This document shows, one piece after another, positions 17,895 to 26,322 of a DNA stretch of 41,228 bases (its first letter is position 1; every line of letters starts with the position of its first letter). The notes under the pieces were generated by a model. That model had not been told where the DNA came from. It did not search any database and saw only the letters and a list, made by a program, of their open reading frames with translations. The position numbers and the translations under genes were made by a program. Origin of the DNA: an uncultured Clostridia bacterium (lineage in GTDB: Bacteria; Bacillota; Clostridia; UBA1381); assembly GCA_944392335.1 (NCBI GenBank), contig CALXWJ010000010.1:1-41228 (forward strand), written 5' to 3'.

Positions 17895-18037
17895 TTCAAT
17901 AAGGGCTTGCCCCGTCTTGGGCGAGGACAAGAGCGCTGGCAACGCCTGCACTGTAATCAGTGAGAGATTGAACTCTCACTGATTACAATATGTAACCCGC
18001 CACCGATAACGGCGGGGGACATCTGCACTTAGGTTAT
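17895..18037 (+). repeat. Three-hairpin repeat family, copy D (best-paired)
   Basis: A full copy with all three hairpins: GCTTGCCC.../GGACAAGAGC, a perfect 15-bp middle stem (TGTAATCAGTGAGAG with CTCTCACTGATTACA, 6-nt loop), and the GC-rich third stem CCCGCC.../GGCGGG. It has a short insert between stems 1 and 2. Its tail GGTTA supplies the TAA stop codon of minus-strand spoIIE at 18034-18036. Confidence 0.85.
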
Positions 18038-20373
18038 ACCGCCTCTGTTAATTCTTCACTGTTTTCCTCGATTTTATGCAATCTTATCACAGCGGCTGTC
18101 ATATCGTCGGGCGTTCTCGGGTACACCTTTTTTTGCGCGCTGTTAATAAGTGTATTTGCTATTTCTTCATCGGTAAGTCCTTCGAGCTTTATCAGCCGTT
18201 TTATCCATTCGCCCCTCATCATACCATATCCCACTTCACTTATTCCATCTGAAACCATAACAATAAGATCATTATCCGACAAGGTTCTTGTTATCTTATC
18301 GGTGGATATTTCTTCTAAAATACCGGCAGGCAATCCCTTTGCACTTATTACATCGCACTCGTCGCCGATTTTTAAAAAGCTTTGTGCCCCGCCTATTTTA
18401 ACAAATTCGGCAACACCCGAACGCAGGTCGATTTCACATAGGTCTATCGTTGAAAATCCCTCCCGGTCCATTTTTAATGCAAGTGTGGAATTTATAAGCG
18501 ACAAGGCTGTTTGTTTTGAAAATCCTGCCTTTAAAAATCCTCCCAGCAATTCACATGTCATTTTACTCTCTCTTGACGCGTCCGTTCCGCTGCCCATTCC
18601 GTCGCACAAAATGATATAATACTTATTCTTATCCGTTTCAAAATGAATAAGTGTATCTCCAGACACCGGTTCATCATCCTTCTTCTTTTGAGCCGATGTG
18701 ACTTCTACTCTGTATGCACTGTCAACGGCAAGCTTTATGATCGAATTGTTTTTACAATATACTCTCTTTAATTTCATATTCATTACTTCACTGCATATAT
18801 TGCATATAATATCAATTTCCGAATCAAGTGTCGGGGTAAAAAATATTTCATAATATCCGTCGCCGTTTTTAATGACATTAATATCCTTGAGATAAATACC
18901 TTCCTTTGAGCACTCAAAAATTATGACCTTTTCCTTTTGCTCATCGAAAAAGAAATTACCTTCTATTTCTTCGGATAACTCACTGATTATTTTTGAAATT
19001 TCACTGTATTGATTTGATACAAGATGTCTTTCCCCCGTCTGTTCACCTTTTCTCAGTGAATTTATTTTGCTCATCTCATATACATGATTGAATTCATTTA
19101 AAAACAATTCCGGCTGAATACATCGCTGCGTAAAAACGATCGGCGCATTGTGTATATCGCAATGTCCCGTTGTCTCGGTCGTTTCCAAAATAGAAAACAT
19201 ATATTTATATGTATCATTAAAATTTTTTTGCCAGCATTCTGTGCAGCGATTACAGTCAACACATATCCTGTCACAGACCTCATCAAAAATCGCTGCGGGG
19301 GAAGACTCATTCTCGGCATTTCTCTGAAATGTATTTTTAAACTGTCTTGCATATTCCGAAAACGTATTTGAAAAACAATTGAGTTCCTCCGTAATATATT
19401 CTTTTATTCTAAAATCCCTTCTCGGTATCTCAGGACGAAAAGCATTTGATAAGAATACCCCTGTTTTTTGATGAAATTTAAGCGGCATAAATGCAAAGAA
19501 AGCTGATGTAATCAATATATCAATCAAATTAAGCGAAAGGCTGTTTATATCTCCGAGCATCAGGACAGATACGGTTATACCGGTTAAAAATCCTACGGCA
19601 GCTCCTATTTGTCCAAAATATTTTAAAAGTCCGGCAAAAACAGAACTCAACGCGTAAACTCCCGCAACTGTCAATGCTTCCTGTGTATTTATTGAATTAA
19701 TAAATCCGCAAACCAACGCAAAGGTCGCAGACACGGGAATTGATGAATACATTACCATACAAAGGACAAGATATATTCCTATTATTGATTTTATGCTTAT
19801 TGAAAAGGGAAGTATTACCCCTGTAAGCCCCCACATAACAACCGCAAGCACTATGACCAGCGATACAGCATTTTCCCTGCTGACCGGCTGATTTTTTTCG
19901 TTTTGTATGAGTAAATCATTAATGTTCGCAAAAACAGGATAACATACGGCACATATTACTGTTTCGGCCGCAAGCAAAAGTAAATTATATGCAACGCTTT
20001 GTGATGATATAACCCGATATAATCCGCATAAAAATACCGCTCCCGCGCAGACAACTGTTCCAAGAATTCTGCTCCTTTTCTTTTTAGGCACGATCAATTT
20101 ATATATCCAAATTATAAGCGCCGCCGCCGTATATTTCATGACCGGAGCATTCCCCCATATTGCACCGATAATAACGGCGGGAATTGTCAAATATGTTGTT
20201 TGGCTTGTACACACCGCGCCAAAAAACACACACCCAAAGGGAAACCCTCCAAGCACTGCGGCCCTTTGGCACACCAAAAGCAATATTGTTTTTAGAATAT
20301 CTTTTTTGTCCGGCGGTTTTATCAAGCCTCTGAAATTGATTTTTTTCTCTTTTAGCATCGCGATCTGATTCAT
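18034..20373 (-). CDS. spoIIE: Stage II sporulation protein E (SpoIIE phosphatase)
   Basis: SpoIIE is a membrane phosphatase that dephosphorylates the anti-anti-sigma factor SpoIIAA in the forespore, releasing sigma F, and it also helps polar septation. The 779-residue protein has about ten N-terminal membrane helices (about 30-310). A cysteine-containing central region follows (CDRICVDCNRCTECW), then a C-terminal PP2C domain with DGMGSG, RSGVAEFVKIGGAQS and MVSDGISE. The start is ATG 20373, with GGAGG 6 nt upstream; the ATG two codons earlier touches the ribosome site. The promoter has a 21-nt spacer, as in other Spo0A-controlled genes. The stop codon lies inside repeat copy D. Confidence 0.95.
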   Translation of the reverse strand: MNQIAMLKEKKINFRGLIKPPDKKDILKTILLLVCQRAAVLGGFPFGCVFFGAVCTSQTTYLTIPAVIIGAIWGNAPVMKYTAAALIIWIYKLIVPKKKRSRILGTVVCAGAVFLCGLYRVISSQSVAYNLLLLAAETVICAVCYPVFANINDLLIQNEKNQPVSRENAVSLVIVLAVVMWGLTGVILPFSISIKSIIGIYLVLCMVMYSSIPVSATFALVCGFINSINTQEALTVAGVYALSSVFAGLLKYFGQIGAAVGFLTGITVSVLMLGDINSLSLNLIDILITSAFFAFMPLKFHQKTGVFLSNAFRPEIPRRDFRIKEYITEELNCFSNTFSEYARQFKNTFQRNAENESSPAAIFDEVCDRICVDCNRCTECWQKNFNDTYKYMFSILETTETTGHCDIHNAPIVFTQRCIQPELFLNEFNHVYEMSKINSLRKGEQTGERHLVSNQYSEISKIISELSEEIEGNFFFDEQKEKVIIFECSKEGIYLKDINVIKNGDGYYEIFFTPTLDSEIDIICNICSEVMNMKLKRVYCKNNSIIKLAVDSAYRVEVTSAQKKKDDEPVSGDTLIHFETDKNKYYIILCDGMGSGTDASRESKMTCELLGGFLKAGFSKQTALSLINSTLALKMDREGFSTIDLCEIDLRSGVAEFVKIGGAQSFLKIGDECDVISAKGLPAGILEEISTDKITRTLSDNDLIVMVSDGISEVGYGMMRGEWIKRLIKLEGLTDEEIANTLINSAQKKVYPRTPDDMTAAVIRLHKIEENSEELTEAV

Positions 20374-20414
20374 ATACATCCTCCTTAGTGAATATAAATT
20401 ATTTGGTGAGGAAT

Positions 20415-20447
20415 ATTATAACACCTGTTTTATTAAAAATATGTCAA
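20415..20447 (-). promoter_or_regulatory. spoIIE promoter with 21-nt spacer
   Basis: On the minus strand TTGACA (20442-20447) and TATAAT (20415-20420) are consensus boxes but 21 nt apart instead of 17. The Bacillus subtilis spoIIE promoter is known for just this 21-nt spacing and needs phosphorylated Spo0A. Two TGTCAA words (20442 and 20455 on the plus strand) differ by one base from the Spo0A box core TGTCGA. The Spo0A assignment is an inference. Confidence 0.65.
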
Positions 20448-20527
20448 TTTCAATTGTCAAAATCTGAAATAAAATCGACGGGAGATTTTTTTATTTTCCG
20501 TCACATGACATTTTCATGTTTTTTAGC

Positions 20528-20556
20528 TTGTCTTTATATAAAAAATCTGATATAAT
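20528..20556 (+). promoter_or_regulatory. Promoter of the YfcE-type phosphodiesterase gene
   Basis: TTGTCT (20528-20533) and TATAAT (20551-20556) are 17 nt apart. The predicted start near 20563 leaves a 50-nt leader. It is divergent from the spoIIE promoter within a 239-nt gap. Confidence 0.75.
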
Positions 20557-20612
20557 TCAGTATTGAAATATGCGAAATTTATAAATCCATATCGAAAGGA
20601 TTGATACGATAA

Positions 20613-21077
20613 ATGAGAATTCTTGTTTTTTCAGATACACATTGTTCCATAGAACCATGTATAAAGACAATTAATAACATAATAGGTGTTGATATGATAA
20701 TTCATGCAGGAGATCATGATTCCGATGCCCGTGCGCTGGAAAAGCTTTTTCCACGAATTCCGATAAAATATGTCAAAGGGAACTGTGACATGTCAAACTC
20801 CCCGTCAGAACTGCTTATCGAAATCGATGGAAAAAAAATATTTTTAACACATGGTCATTTATACAAAGTTAAATATGAATATAATTACGAAACAATAAAG
20901 AAAAAGGGGTTGTCGGTGGGTGCAGACATTGTTGTATTCGGACATACTCACATTCCTTACTGCGAAAATTTCGGCAATATTTTACTTTTAAATCCCGGAA
21001 GTACCAAAACATCCAAAAAATTTGGCGTGATTGAGATCGAAAATGATAAAATAAAAGCTGCTGTATGCGATTATTAG
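20613..21077 (+). CDS. YfcE/MJ0936-family metallophosphodiesterase
   Basis: The 154-residue protein is a compact calcineurin-like phosphoesterase. Metal-binding blocks are visible in order: FSDTHC (Asp8, His10), HAGDHDSD (Asp38 region), KGNCD (Asn), THGH (His) and GHTHIP. YfcE-type enzymes hydrolyse phosphodiester bonds in vitro using Mn; their cell substrate is mostly unknown. The length is typical. AAAGGA lies about 12 nt before ATG 20613. Many Firmicutes have this gene next to rdgB/rph, which is not the case here. Confidence 0.87.
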   Translation: MRILVFSDTHCSIEPCIKTINNIIGVDMIIHAGDHDSDARALEKLFPRIPIKYVKGNCDMSNSPSELLIEIDGKKIFLTHGHLYKVKYEYNYETIKKKGLSVGADIVVFGHTHIPYCENFGNILLLNPGSTKTSKKFGVIEIENDKIKAAVCDY

Positions 21078-21299
21078 GATTTATTGCTAAAAAATGTGTT
21101 TTTTTACGAAAAATTTTATCTAATTTTGTCTATAAATTACCTTTATGTAAAATGTCGCCAGTTTTGTATTAAATTTGACGTTTTTTCATAATTTTGTGAC
21201 ATTTCGGGCTCAAATACCCATATACCAATTATTTTTGTCACATATATGGCAATTTGTAACCCAATCGTAACATATTTGATAAATATTTTCATCAAATAC

Positions 21300-21328
21300 T
21301 TGCCAAATTAATATAAAATTAGTATAAT
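21300..21328 (+). promoter_or_regulatory. Promoter of the candidate small RNA
   Basis: TTGCCA (21300-21305) and TATAAT (21323-21328) are exactly 17 nt apart. The preceding region holds two inverted repeats (TTTGAT...ATCAAA at about 21277-21298, and TGTGACA...TGTCACA at about 21196-21243) that could be operators. The gap 21078-21299 has no gene. Confidence 0.65.
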
Positions 21329-21334
21329 AAGAAG

Positions 21335-21462
21335 GTAAGTGCTTTTGATTCATGCGAATGCGGGAAATTTTATGAGAATAAAAATTTCATTTATTATCTG
21401 TATTCCAAACAAAAATCAAATAAAATAGCTGTTCTGGATTTCAGGGCAGCTATTTTATTTTT
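21335..21462 (+). ncRNA. Candidate small RNA or tiny-peptide mRNA, about 128 nt
   Basis: A near-consensus promoter at 21300-21328 faces a terminator at 21422-21463 with no long reading frame between them, which defines a short free-standing transcript. The only frame with a start is ATG 21372 to TAG 21426-21428, encoding 18 residues (MRIKISFIICIPNKNQIK). Its stop lies in the terminator stem and its ribosome site is poor (GGGAAA). The 3' end overlaps, in antisense, the last codons of the minus-strand ThrE half. I do not recognise a known RNA family. Confidence 0.5.
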
Positions 21463-21463
21463 A
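21422..21463 (+). terminator. Bidirectional terminator
   Basis: AAAATAGCTG (21422-21431) pairs with CAGCTATTTT (21447-21456), with an inner CTG/CAG pair, followed by ATTTTT. The complementary A/T arms let it also end the minus-strand ThrE-half transcript, whose stop codon lies in the right arm. Confidence 0.8.
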
Positions 21464-21884
21464 AAATCTTTATATTATTCAGTAATTTATATATACTTGA
21501 CGCCGTTACAATTCCCAAGGATATCGCTACAGACCGAATAATGGTATATATCCCCTGAGAAATAAATCCTTCACTGTTTTTTTGAATCAAATACATTACC
21601 GTATGAAAAAGACCTCTTCCGGGTAAAATCGGAACAATTGCGGAATATAAAAAAACTGTTGCGGGAGTTTTTACTGTCCTTGCCATTATTTCAGCATATA
21701 AGGTTATAACGGCCGACGTTATGAATACACTCACTCCTTCATCCGTTTCCATATATTCCAGGACAAAAAACGATATATGAGAGATCACTCCTCCGATCCC
21801 ACATAAAAATAACTGTTTTGCACGAACATTTGCACTCCCGGCAACACTGAGTGTTCCTATAAAAATGAATATAACTGTTTTCAT
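21450..21884 (-). CDS. Threonine/serine exporter family protein, ThrE C-terminal-type half
   Basis: The 144-residue, four- to five-helix protein matches the second ThrE half (YjjB-like, PF12821 type), with the family-like AEIMARTVKTPATVFLYSAIVPILPG segment near the middle. The start is ATG 21884 because GGAG lies 6 nt upstream; the ATG at 21899 has no ribosome site. Its stop codon lies inside the terminator stem. The two exporter halves are normally neighbouring genes; here the partner is 3.7 kb away on the same strand, with spoIIE and a phosphodiesterase between them. Confidence 0.83.
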   Translation of the reverse strand: MKTVIFIFIGTLSVAGSANVRAKQLFLCGIGGVISHISFFVLEYMETDEGVSVFITSAVITLYAEIMARTVKTPATVFLYSAIVPILPGRGLFHTVMYLIQKNSEGFISQGIYTIIRSVAISLGIVTASSIYKLLNNIKILKIK

Positions 21885-22007
21885 ATGTTTCTCCGGCATA
21901 TTATAATTCTACACAAATATTCTTTAAAATATTTTACATAATTTTTTAAAAAAAATACATATATATTATTTATTTATTTTAAAATATTTATTATTTGTAA
22001 TATTTAC

Positions 22008-22036
22008 TTGAAAAATAGCTTTTTTTGTGATATAAA
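22008..22036 (+). promoter_or_regulatory. Promoter of the PRPP synthetase gene
   Basis: TTGAAA (22008-22013) and TATAAA (22031-22036) are 17 nt apart. They lie about 30 nt before an ideal AAAGGAGG ribosome site. The upstream 120 nt is extremely AT-rich, which would act as an UP element. Confidence 0.7.
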
Positions 22037-22071
22037 TATAAGTAGTGAAACTTAAATTTTAAAGGAGGATA

Positions 22072-23205
22072 ATGATGGATAACAGTTCAACGTTTGCTAA
22101 ACTTACAATCATCGGTATGAAAGGCTGTGAAGAAATCACAGATAAAATCGATTATTATTTAAAACAATTCAGAAAGGATTATGACGACACTCAAACATAC
22201 ATTGCCCATATCAAATGCCCGAGATTCGGTACGGGTGAAGCCAAATGCGTTATATCCGAAACGGTAAGAGGACATGATCTGTTTATAATATGTGATATGT
22301 TCAATCACGGTGTTACATATAATATGTATGGTGTCGAAAATCACATGAGTCCCGATGACCATTATCAGGATCTGAAAAGAATAATTGCCGCTGCCAGCGG
22401 AAAAGCAAGAAGGATTACCGTTGTTATGCCAATGCTTTATGAAGGCAGACAACACAGAAGAACATCAAGAGAATCTCTGGACTGCGCATTGGCTCTTCAA
22501 GAGCTTGTTTCGATGGGAGTTACAAACATTTTAACGTTTGATGCACATGATGCAAGAGTCCAAAACGCCATTCCTCTCCACGGATTTGACGATGTTCAAA
22601 CGACCTATCAAATGATAAAAGCGCTTACAAGAGTGGTTCCCGATATCTCTTTTGACAAGGATGACACCATTGTCATTTCTCCCGATGAAGGCGGTATGAC
22701 AAGATGTATGTACTACTCTTCCGTATTGGAGATAGATCTTGGTATGTTCTATAAAAGAAGAAATTACTCCGTTGTTGTTGACGGCAAAAACCCTATCGAG
22801 GCACATGTTTACCTCGGACGCGATGTTGCCGGCAAGGATGTTATGATAGTCGATGATATGATCTCCAGCGGCGAATCTGTAATTGATATAGCAAAAAGAT
22901 TAAAAATACAAGGTGCAAAAAGAATATTTATATTTACCGCTTTCGGCCTTTTCTGCAACGGTCTTGAAAAGTTTGATGAAGCTTATGCAAACGGAGAAAT
23001 TACAAAGGTATTTACGACAAATCTTATCTACCGTTCTCCGGAATTGTTGTCTCGCGATTGGTATTACTGTGTTGATATGTCAAAATATATATCCATCCTT
23101 ATAAATACAATAAATCATGACGATACATTAAGTCAGCTGCTGGTTCCCGTTACTAGGATCAAAAATCTTCTTGCCAAAAGAGAGGCAGAAAAAAATAACG
23201 GATAA
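22072..23205 (+). CDS. prs: Ribose-phosphate pyrophosphokinase (divergent, long form)
   Basis: PRPP synthetase makes 5-phosphoribosyl diphosphate from ribose 5-phosphate and ATP for nucleotide, His and Trp synthesis. The 377-residue protein is about 60 residues longer than classical Prs (about 315). It keeps RGHDLFII (66-73), a flexible-loop-like RQHRRTSRE (126-134), FDAHD (156-160) and the PRPP loop VDDMISSGES (260-269), where classical enzymes have a DDIIDTAGT-like loop. This longer type is known in Clostridia. AAAGGAGG precedes ATG 22072. Its transcript reads through repeat copy E to a terminator at 23425-23460. Confidence 0.88.
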   Translation: MMDNSSTFAKLTIIGMKGCEEITDKIDYYLKQFRKDYDDTQTYIAHIKCPRFGTGEAKCVISETVRGHDLFIICDMFNHGVTYNMYGVENHMSPDDHYQDLKRIIAAASGKARRITVVMPMLYEGRQHRRTSRESLDCALALQELVSMGVTNILTFDAHDARVQNAIPLHGFDDVQTTYQMIKALTRVVPDISFDKDDTIVISPDEGGMTRCMYYSSVLEIDLGMFYKRRNYSVVVDGKNPIEAHVYLGRDVAGKDVMIVDDMISSGESVIDIAKRLKIQGAKRIFIFTAFGLFCNGLEKFDEAYANGEITKVFTTNLIYRSPELLSRDWYYCVDMSKYISILINTINHDDTLSQLLVPVTRIKNLLAKREAEKNNG

Positions 23206-23232
23206 AACCATTTATCTTACATATTAAAATGT

Positions 23233-23363
23233 GTAATAAGGACTTGTTCCGTCATTCAGCGAGGACAAGAGCGCTGTAATCAGCGTGAGATTATACTCTC
23301 ACACTGATTACAGATACAGATTCCGCTGCGGATAACGGCGGGGCGCAACTTTGCTCAGGTTAT
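23233..23363 (+). repeat. Three-hairpin repeat family, copy E
   Basis: A full copy lying between the prs stop codon and its terminator. The middle stem is one to two base pairs longer than in copy D, and both arms lengthened together (TGTAATCAGCGTGAG with CTCACACTGATTACA). That supports selection for pairing. The tail is GCTCAGGTTAT. Confidence 0.82.
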
Positions 23364-23424
23364 ATCCAATTTTAAAATGTATGAAAAAAATCAAAAATCC
23401 AACACTCTTAATAAAAAAACTCTA

Positions 23425-23460
23425 AAGCTGCACAAAATCTTTTGTGCGGCTTCATTTTTT
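23425..23460 (+). terminator. Terminator of prs
   Basis: AAGCTGCACAAAA (23425-23437) pairs with TTTTGTGCGGCTT (23440-23452), followed by CATTTTTT. It is a strong intrinsic terminator, 220 nt after the prs stop and beyond repeat copy E. Confidence 0.85.
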
Positions 23461-23521
23461 ATATAGGCGATTTATGATATCAAATAAACAATTTAAAGAT
23501 ATTGTATTTTAAATTATTCTA

Positions 23522-23550
23522 TTGACATATTTTTCAAACTATCGTATAAT
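23522..23550 (+). promoter_or_regulatory. Consensus promoter of ygiQ-folD
   Basis: A perfect TTGACA (23522-23527), 17-nt spacer and TATAAT (23545-23550). It drives ygiQ and, with no terminator visible before 28161, probably folD and the beta-helix gene. Confidence 0.85.
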
Positions 23551-23621
23551 TTTATTGTTTGATAAGAAAAGCAATAAATGAATATAAGCTTTTATTATGA
23601 CGGAACGGAGATTATTGTATA

Positions 23622-25526
23622 ATGATAAAGGATTTTTTACCCATATGCAAAGATGATATGCAAAAACGCGGCTGGGATCAGCTTGATTTTCTTTACATAT
23701 GCGGTGATGCATATGTTGATCATCCGAGTTTCGGACATGCCATTATTTCAAGAGTTTTGGAAAAACACGGTTATAAAGTCGGCATTATAGCGCTTCCCGA
23801 TTGGAAAAACACGAAAGATTTCAAAAAAATGGGAAGACCGCGTCTTGGTGTTCTTGTTTCGGCAGGCAATATGGACAGCATGGTAAATCATTATACCGCA
23901 AGTAAAAAACGGCGCCATGACGATGCATATGCTCCCGGCAATAAATCAGGTCAAAGACCTGATCGTGCCACAATTGTATATTGCAACAGAATAAGAGAAG
24001 TATTCGGAAATATTCCTATCCTTATCGGGGGCATTGAAGCCAGTTTAAGAAGATTTGCACATTATGATTATTGGGATGATAAAATCAGGCGTTCCATTCT
24101 TCTTGACAGCCGCGCGGATATTCTCATGTACGGAATGGGCGAACATCAGATCGTTGAGCTCGCGGATTGTCTCGACGCCGGAATGAATGTCAAAGATATC
24201 ACATATATACCGGGCACCTGTTATCTGTCCGATACCAATGAAATATATGATAGTATTGAGATACCTTCATATGAAGAATGTATCGGTCAAAAAAAAGCAT
24301 ATGCCGAATCCTGCAGGATACAGTATTATGAACAAAATCCTTATACAGGAAAAATACTTGTTCAAAAACACGGTGATAAATATCTTGTTCAAAACCGGCC
24401 GTCTCCTCCGCTCAGCACTTCGGAACTAGACGCCGTTTACTCATTGCCTTATATGAAAAATTATCATCCGTGCTATGAAAAAGACGGAGGAATCGAAGCG
24501 ATCAAAGAGGTAAAATTCAGTCTTGTTTCTTCACGAGGATGTTTCGGCGGCTGCAACTTTTGTGCTTTGGCTTTTCATCAGGGAAGGATCGTTACCGCAA
24601 GAAGTCAGCGATCAATAATCCAAGAAGCGGAGCAAATGGTATGGGATCCCGATTTTAAAGGATACATTCATGACGTGGGAGGTCCTACCGCAAATTTTCG
24701 CGCGCCCGCATGTTCAAAGCAATATAAAACGGGCGCATGTAAAAACAAACAATGTCTTTTTCCAAAACCCTGCAAAAATTTGAATGCAGATCACACCGAA
24801 TACCTTTCTCTTTTACGAAAACTAAGAGAAATCCCAAAGGTAAAAAAAGTATTTATTCGTTCCGGGATACGCTTTGACTACTTGATTAATGATAAAAATG
24901 ATAATTTTTTTTACGAGTTATGCGAACATCACATCAGCGGTCAATTAAAGGTCGCACCGGAACATGTTTCGGATAATGTTTTAAAATATATGGGTAAACC
25001 CGAAAACAGTGTATACAATAAATTTTCCCGTAAATTTTATGAAATTAATGAAAAGCTCGGCAAAAAACAGTATCTTGTTCCCTATCTGATGTCAAGTCAT
25101 CCCGGCAGCACTTTAAACGACGCCGTTGAACTTGCACTGTATCTTAAAGAGCATAATATTAATCCGCAGCAGGTACAAGACTTTTATCCAACACCGGGGA
25201 CGATCTCAACCTGCATGTTCTATACGGGATTAAACCCATTTACCATGGAAAAGTTATATGTCCCCAAAACGCCAAAGGAAAAAGCTATGCAAAGAGCTTT
25301 GCTGCAATATAAAAATCCGGACAATTACAAACTGGTATGTGGAGCATTAAAACTCGCTCACAGAACAGATCTGATCGGATTTGGCCCGAATTGTTTAATA
25401 CGGCCGAGAAAAGAAGAATGGAGGAATGATAAAAATGGCAAAGATATTAAGCGGAAAAATCGTTTCGCAAAGAATAAAAAACGAACTGAAGGAAGAAGTA
25501 AAAGAACTGAAACAAAAAGGCATTGA
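23622..25526 (+). CDS. YgiQ-family radical SAM protein
   Basis: The 634-residue protein belongs to the YgiQ group of radical SAM enzymes, whose reaction is not established. An N-terminal B12-like/YgiQ region (1-290) is followed by the iron-sulfur motif CFGGCNFC (Cys307, 311, 314). The radical SAM barrel then leads to the C-terminal family block [11 protein letters not shown]...[11 protein letters not shown]. The last 30 residues are Lys/Arg-rich and are encoded over the beginning of folD, an overlap of 92 nt. ATG 23622 has AACGGAG upstream, somewhat far (about 13 nt), resembling the ribosome site of the hairpin-leader genes. Confidence 0.92.
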   Translation: MIKDFLPICKDDMQKRGWDQLDFLYICGDAYVDHPSFGHAIISRVLEKHGYKVGIIALPDWKNTKDFKKMGRPRLGVLVSAGNMDSMVNHYTASKKRRHDDAYAPGNKSGQRPDRATIVYCNRIREVFGNIPILIGGIEASLRRFAHYDYWDDKIRRSILLDSRADILMYGMGEHQIVELADCLDAGMNVKDITYIPGTCYLSDTNEIYDSIEIPSYEECIGQKKAYAESCRIQYYEQNPYTGKILVQKHGDKYLVQNRPSPPLSTSELDAVYSLPYMKNYHPCYEKDGGIEAIKEVKFSLVSSRGCFGGCNFCALAFHQGRIVTARSQRSIIQEAEQMVWDPDFKGYIHDVGGPTANFRAPACSKQYKTGACKNKQCLFPKPCKNLNADHTEYLSLLRKLREIPKVKKVFIRSGIRFDYLINDKNDNFFYELCEHHISGQLKVAPEHVSDNVLKYMGKPENSVYNKFSRKFYEINEKLGKKQYLVPYLMSSHPGSTLNDAVELALYLKEHNINPQQVQDFYPTPGTISTCMFYTGLNPFTMEKLYVPKTPKEKAMQRALLQYKNPDNYKLVCGALKLAHRTDLIGFGPNCLIRPRKEEWRNDKNGKDIKRKNRFAKNKKRTEGRSKRTETKRH

Positions 25527-26289
25527 TCCCGGGCTTGCTGTCATTATTGTGGGTGATGACCCTGCAAGCCGTGTTTATGTGAACAACAAAAAAAAGGCTT
25601 GTGAAGAATTGGGTATTTATTCGGAAGAATATGCACTTTCAGAAGATACAAGTGAAGAAGAGCTGTTAAAGCTTATACATACGTTAAATGAAAAAAGGGA
25701 CATAAACGGCATATTGGTACAATTGCCTGTACCTAAACATATAAATGAAGAAACGGTAATTAATGCAATATCTCCCAAAAAAGATGTTGACGCCTTCCAC
25801 CCGGTAAATGTGGGCAAAATAATGGTAGGTAATTTTGATTTTGTTCCGTGCACCCCCGCTGGTGTTATGGAATTGATCAAGGAATCCGGCATTGACGTTC
25901 GGGGCAAAGAATGTGTTGTCGTCGGAAGAAGCAATATAGTCGGAAAACCACAGGCAATGCTTTTGCTTCATCAAAACGGAACGGTTACAATATGCCATTC
26001 AAAAACAAAAAATCTCAAAGAAAAAACCAAACAAGCCGATATCCTTGTTGCTGCTGTAGGTATTCCTAATTTTATTACAGGCGATATGATAAAAGAAGGC
26101 GCGGTTGTAATTGATGTGGGTATAAACAGAATGGCTGATAAAAAATTAGTCGGTGATGTTGAATTTGAAAGCGCCGAAAAGGTTGCCTCGGCCATAACCC
26201 CGGTTCCCGGCGGCGTAGGACCGATGACAATTGCAATGCTTATGAAAAATACAGTAAAAGCCGCTATTTTGCAGCATGAATTAAATTAA
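25435..26289 (+). CDS. folD: Bifunctional methylenetetrahydrofolate dehydrogenase/cyclohydrolase
   Basis: FolD interconverts 5,10-methylene-, methenyl- and 10-formyl-tetrahydrofolate in cytosolic one-carbon metabolism. The 284-residue protein has the catalytic YVNNK (Lys52), [26 protein letters not shown], the nucleotide-binding [11 protein letters not shown] and the closing [15 protein letters not shown] choose ATG 25435, 10 nt after GGAGG; ATG 25426 is too close to it. The first 92 nt overlap the 3' end of ygiQ in another frame, so translation is probably coupled. Confidence 0.96.
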   Translation: MAKILSGKIVSQRIKNELKEEVKELKQKGIDPGLAVIIVGDDPASRVYVNNKKKACEELGIYSEEYALSEDTSEEELLKLIHTLNEKRDINGILVQLPVPKHINEETVINAISPKKDVDAFHPVNVGKIMVGNFDFVPCTPAGVMELIKESGIDVRGKECVVVGRSNIVGKPQAMLLLHQNGTVTICHSKTKNLKEKTKQADILVAAVGIPNFITGDMIKEGAVVIDVGINRMADKKLVGDVEFESAEKVASAITPVPGGVGPMTIAMLMKNTVKAAILQHELN

Positions 26290-26322
26290 TGTAATAAAAT
26301 TCAAATAAAGGAGTAACCATCA

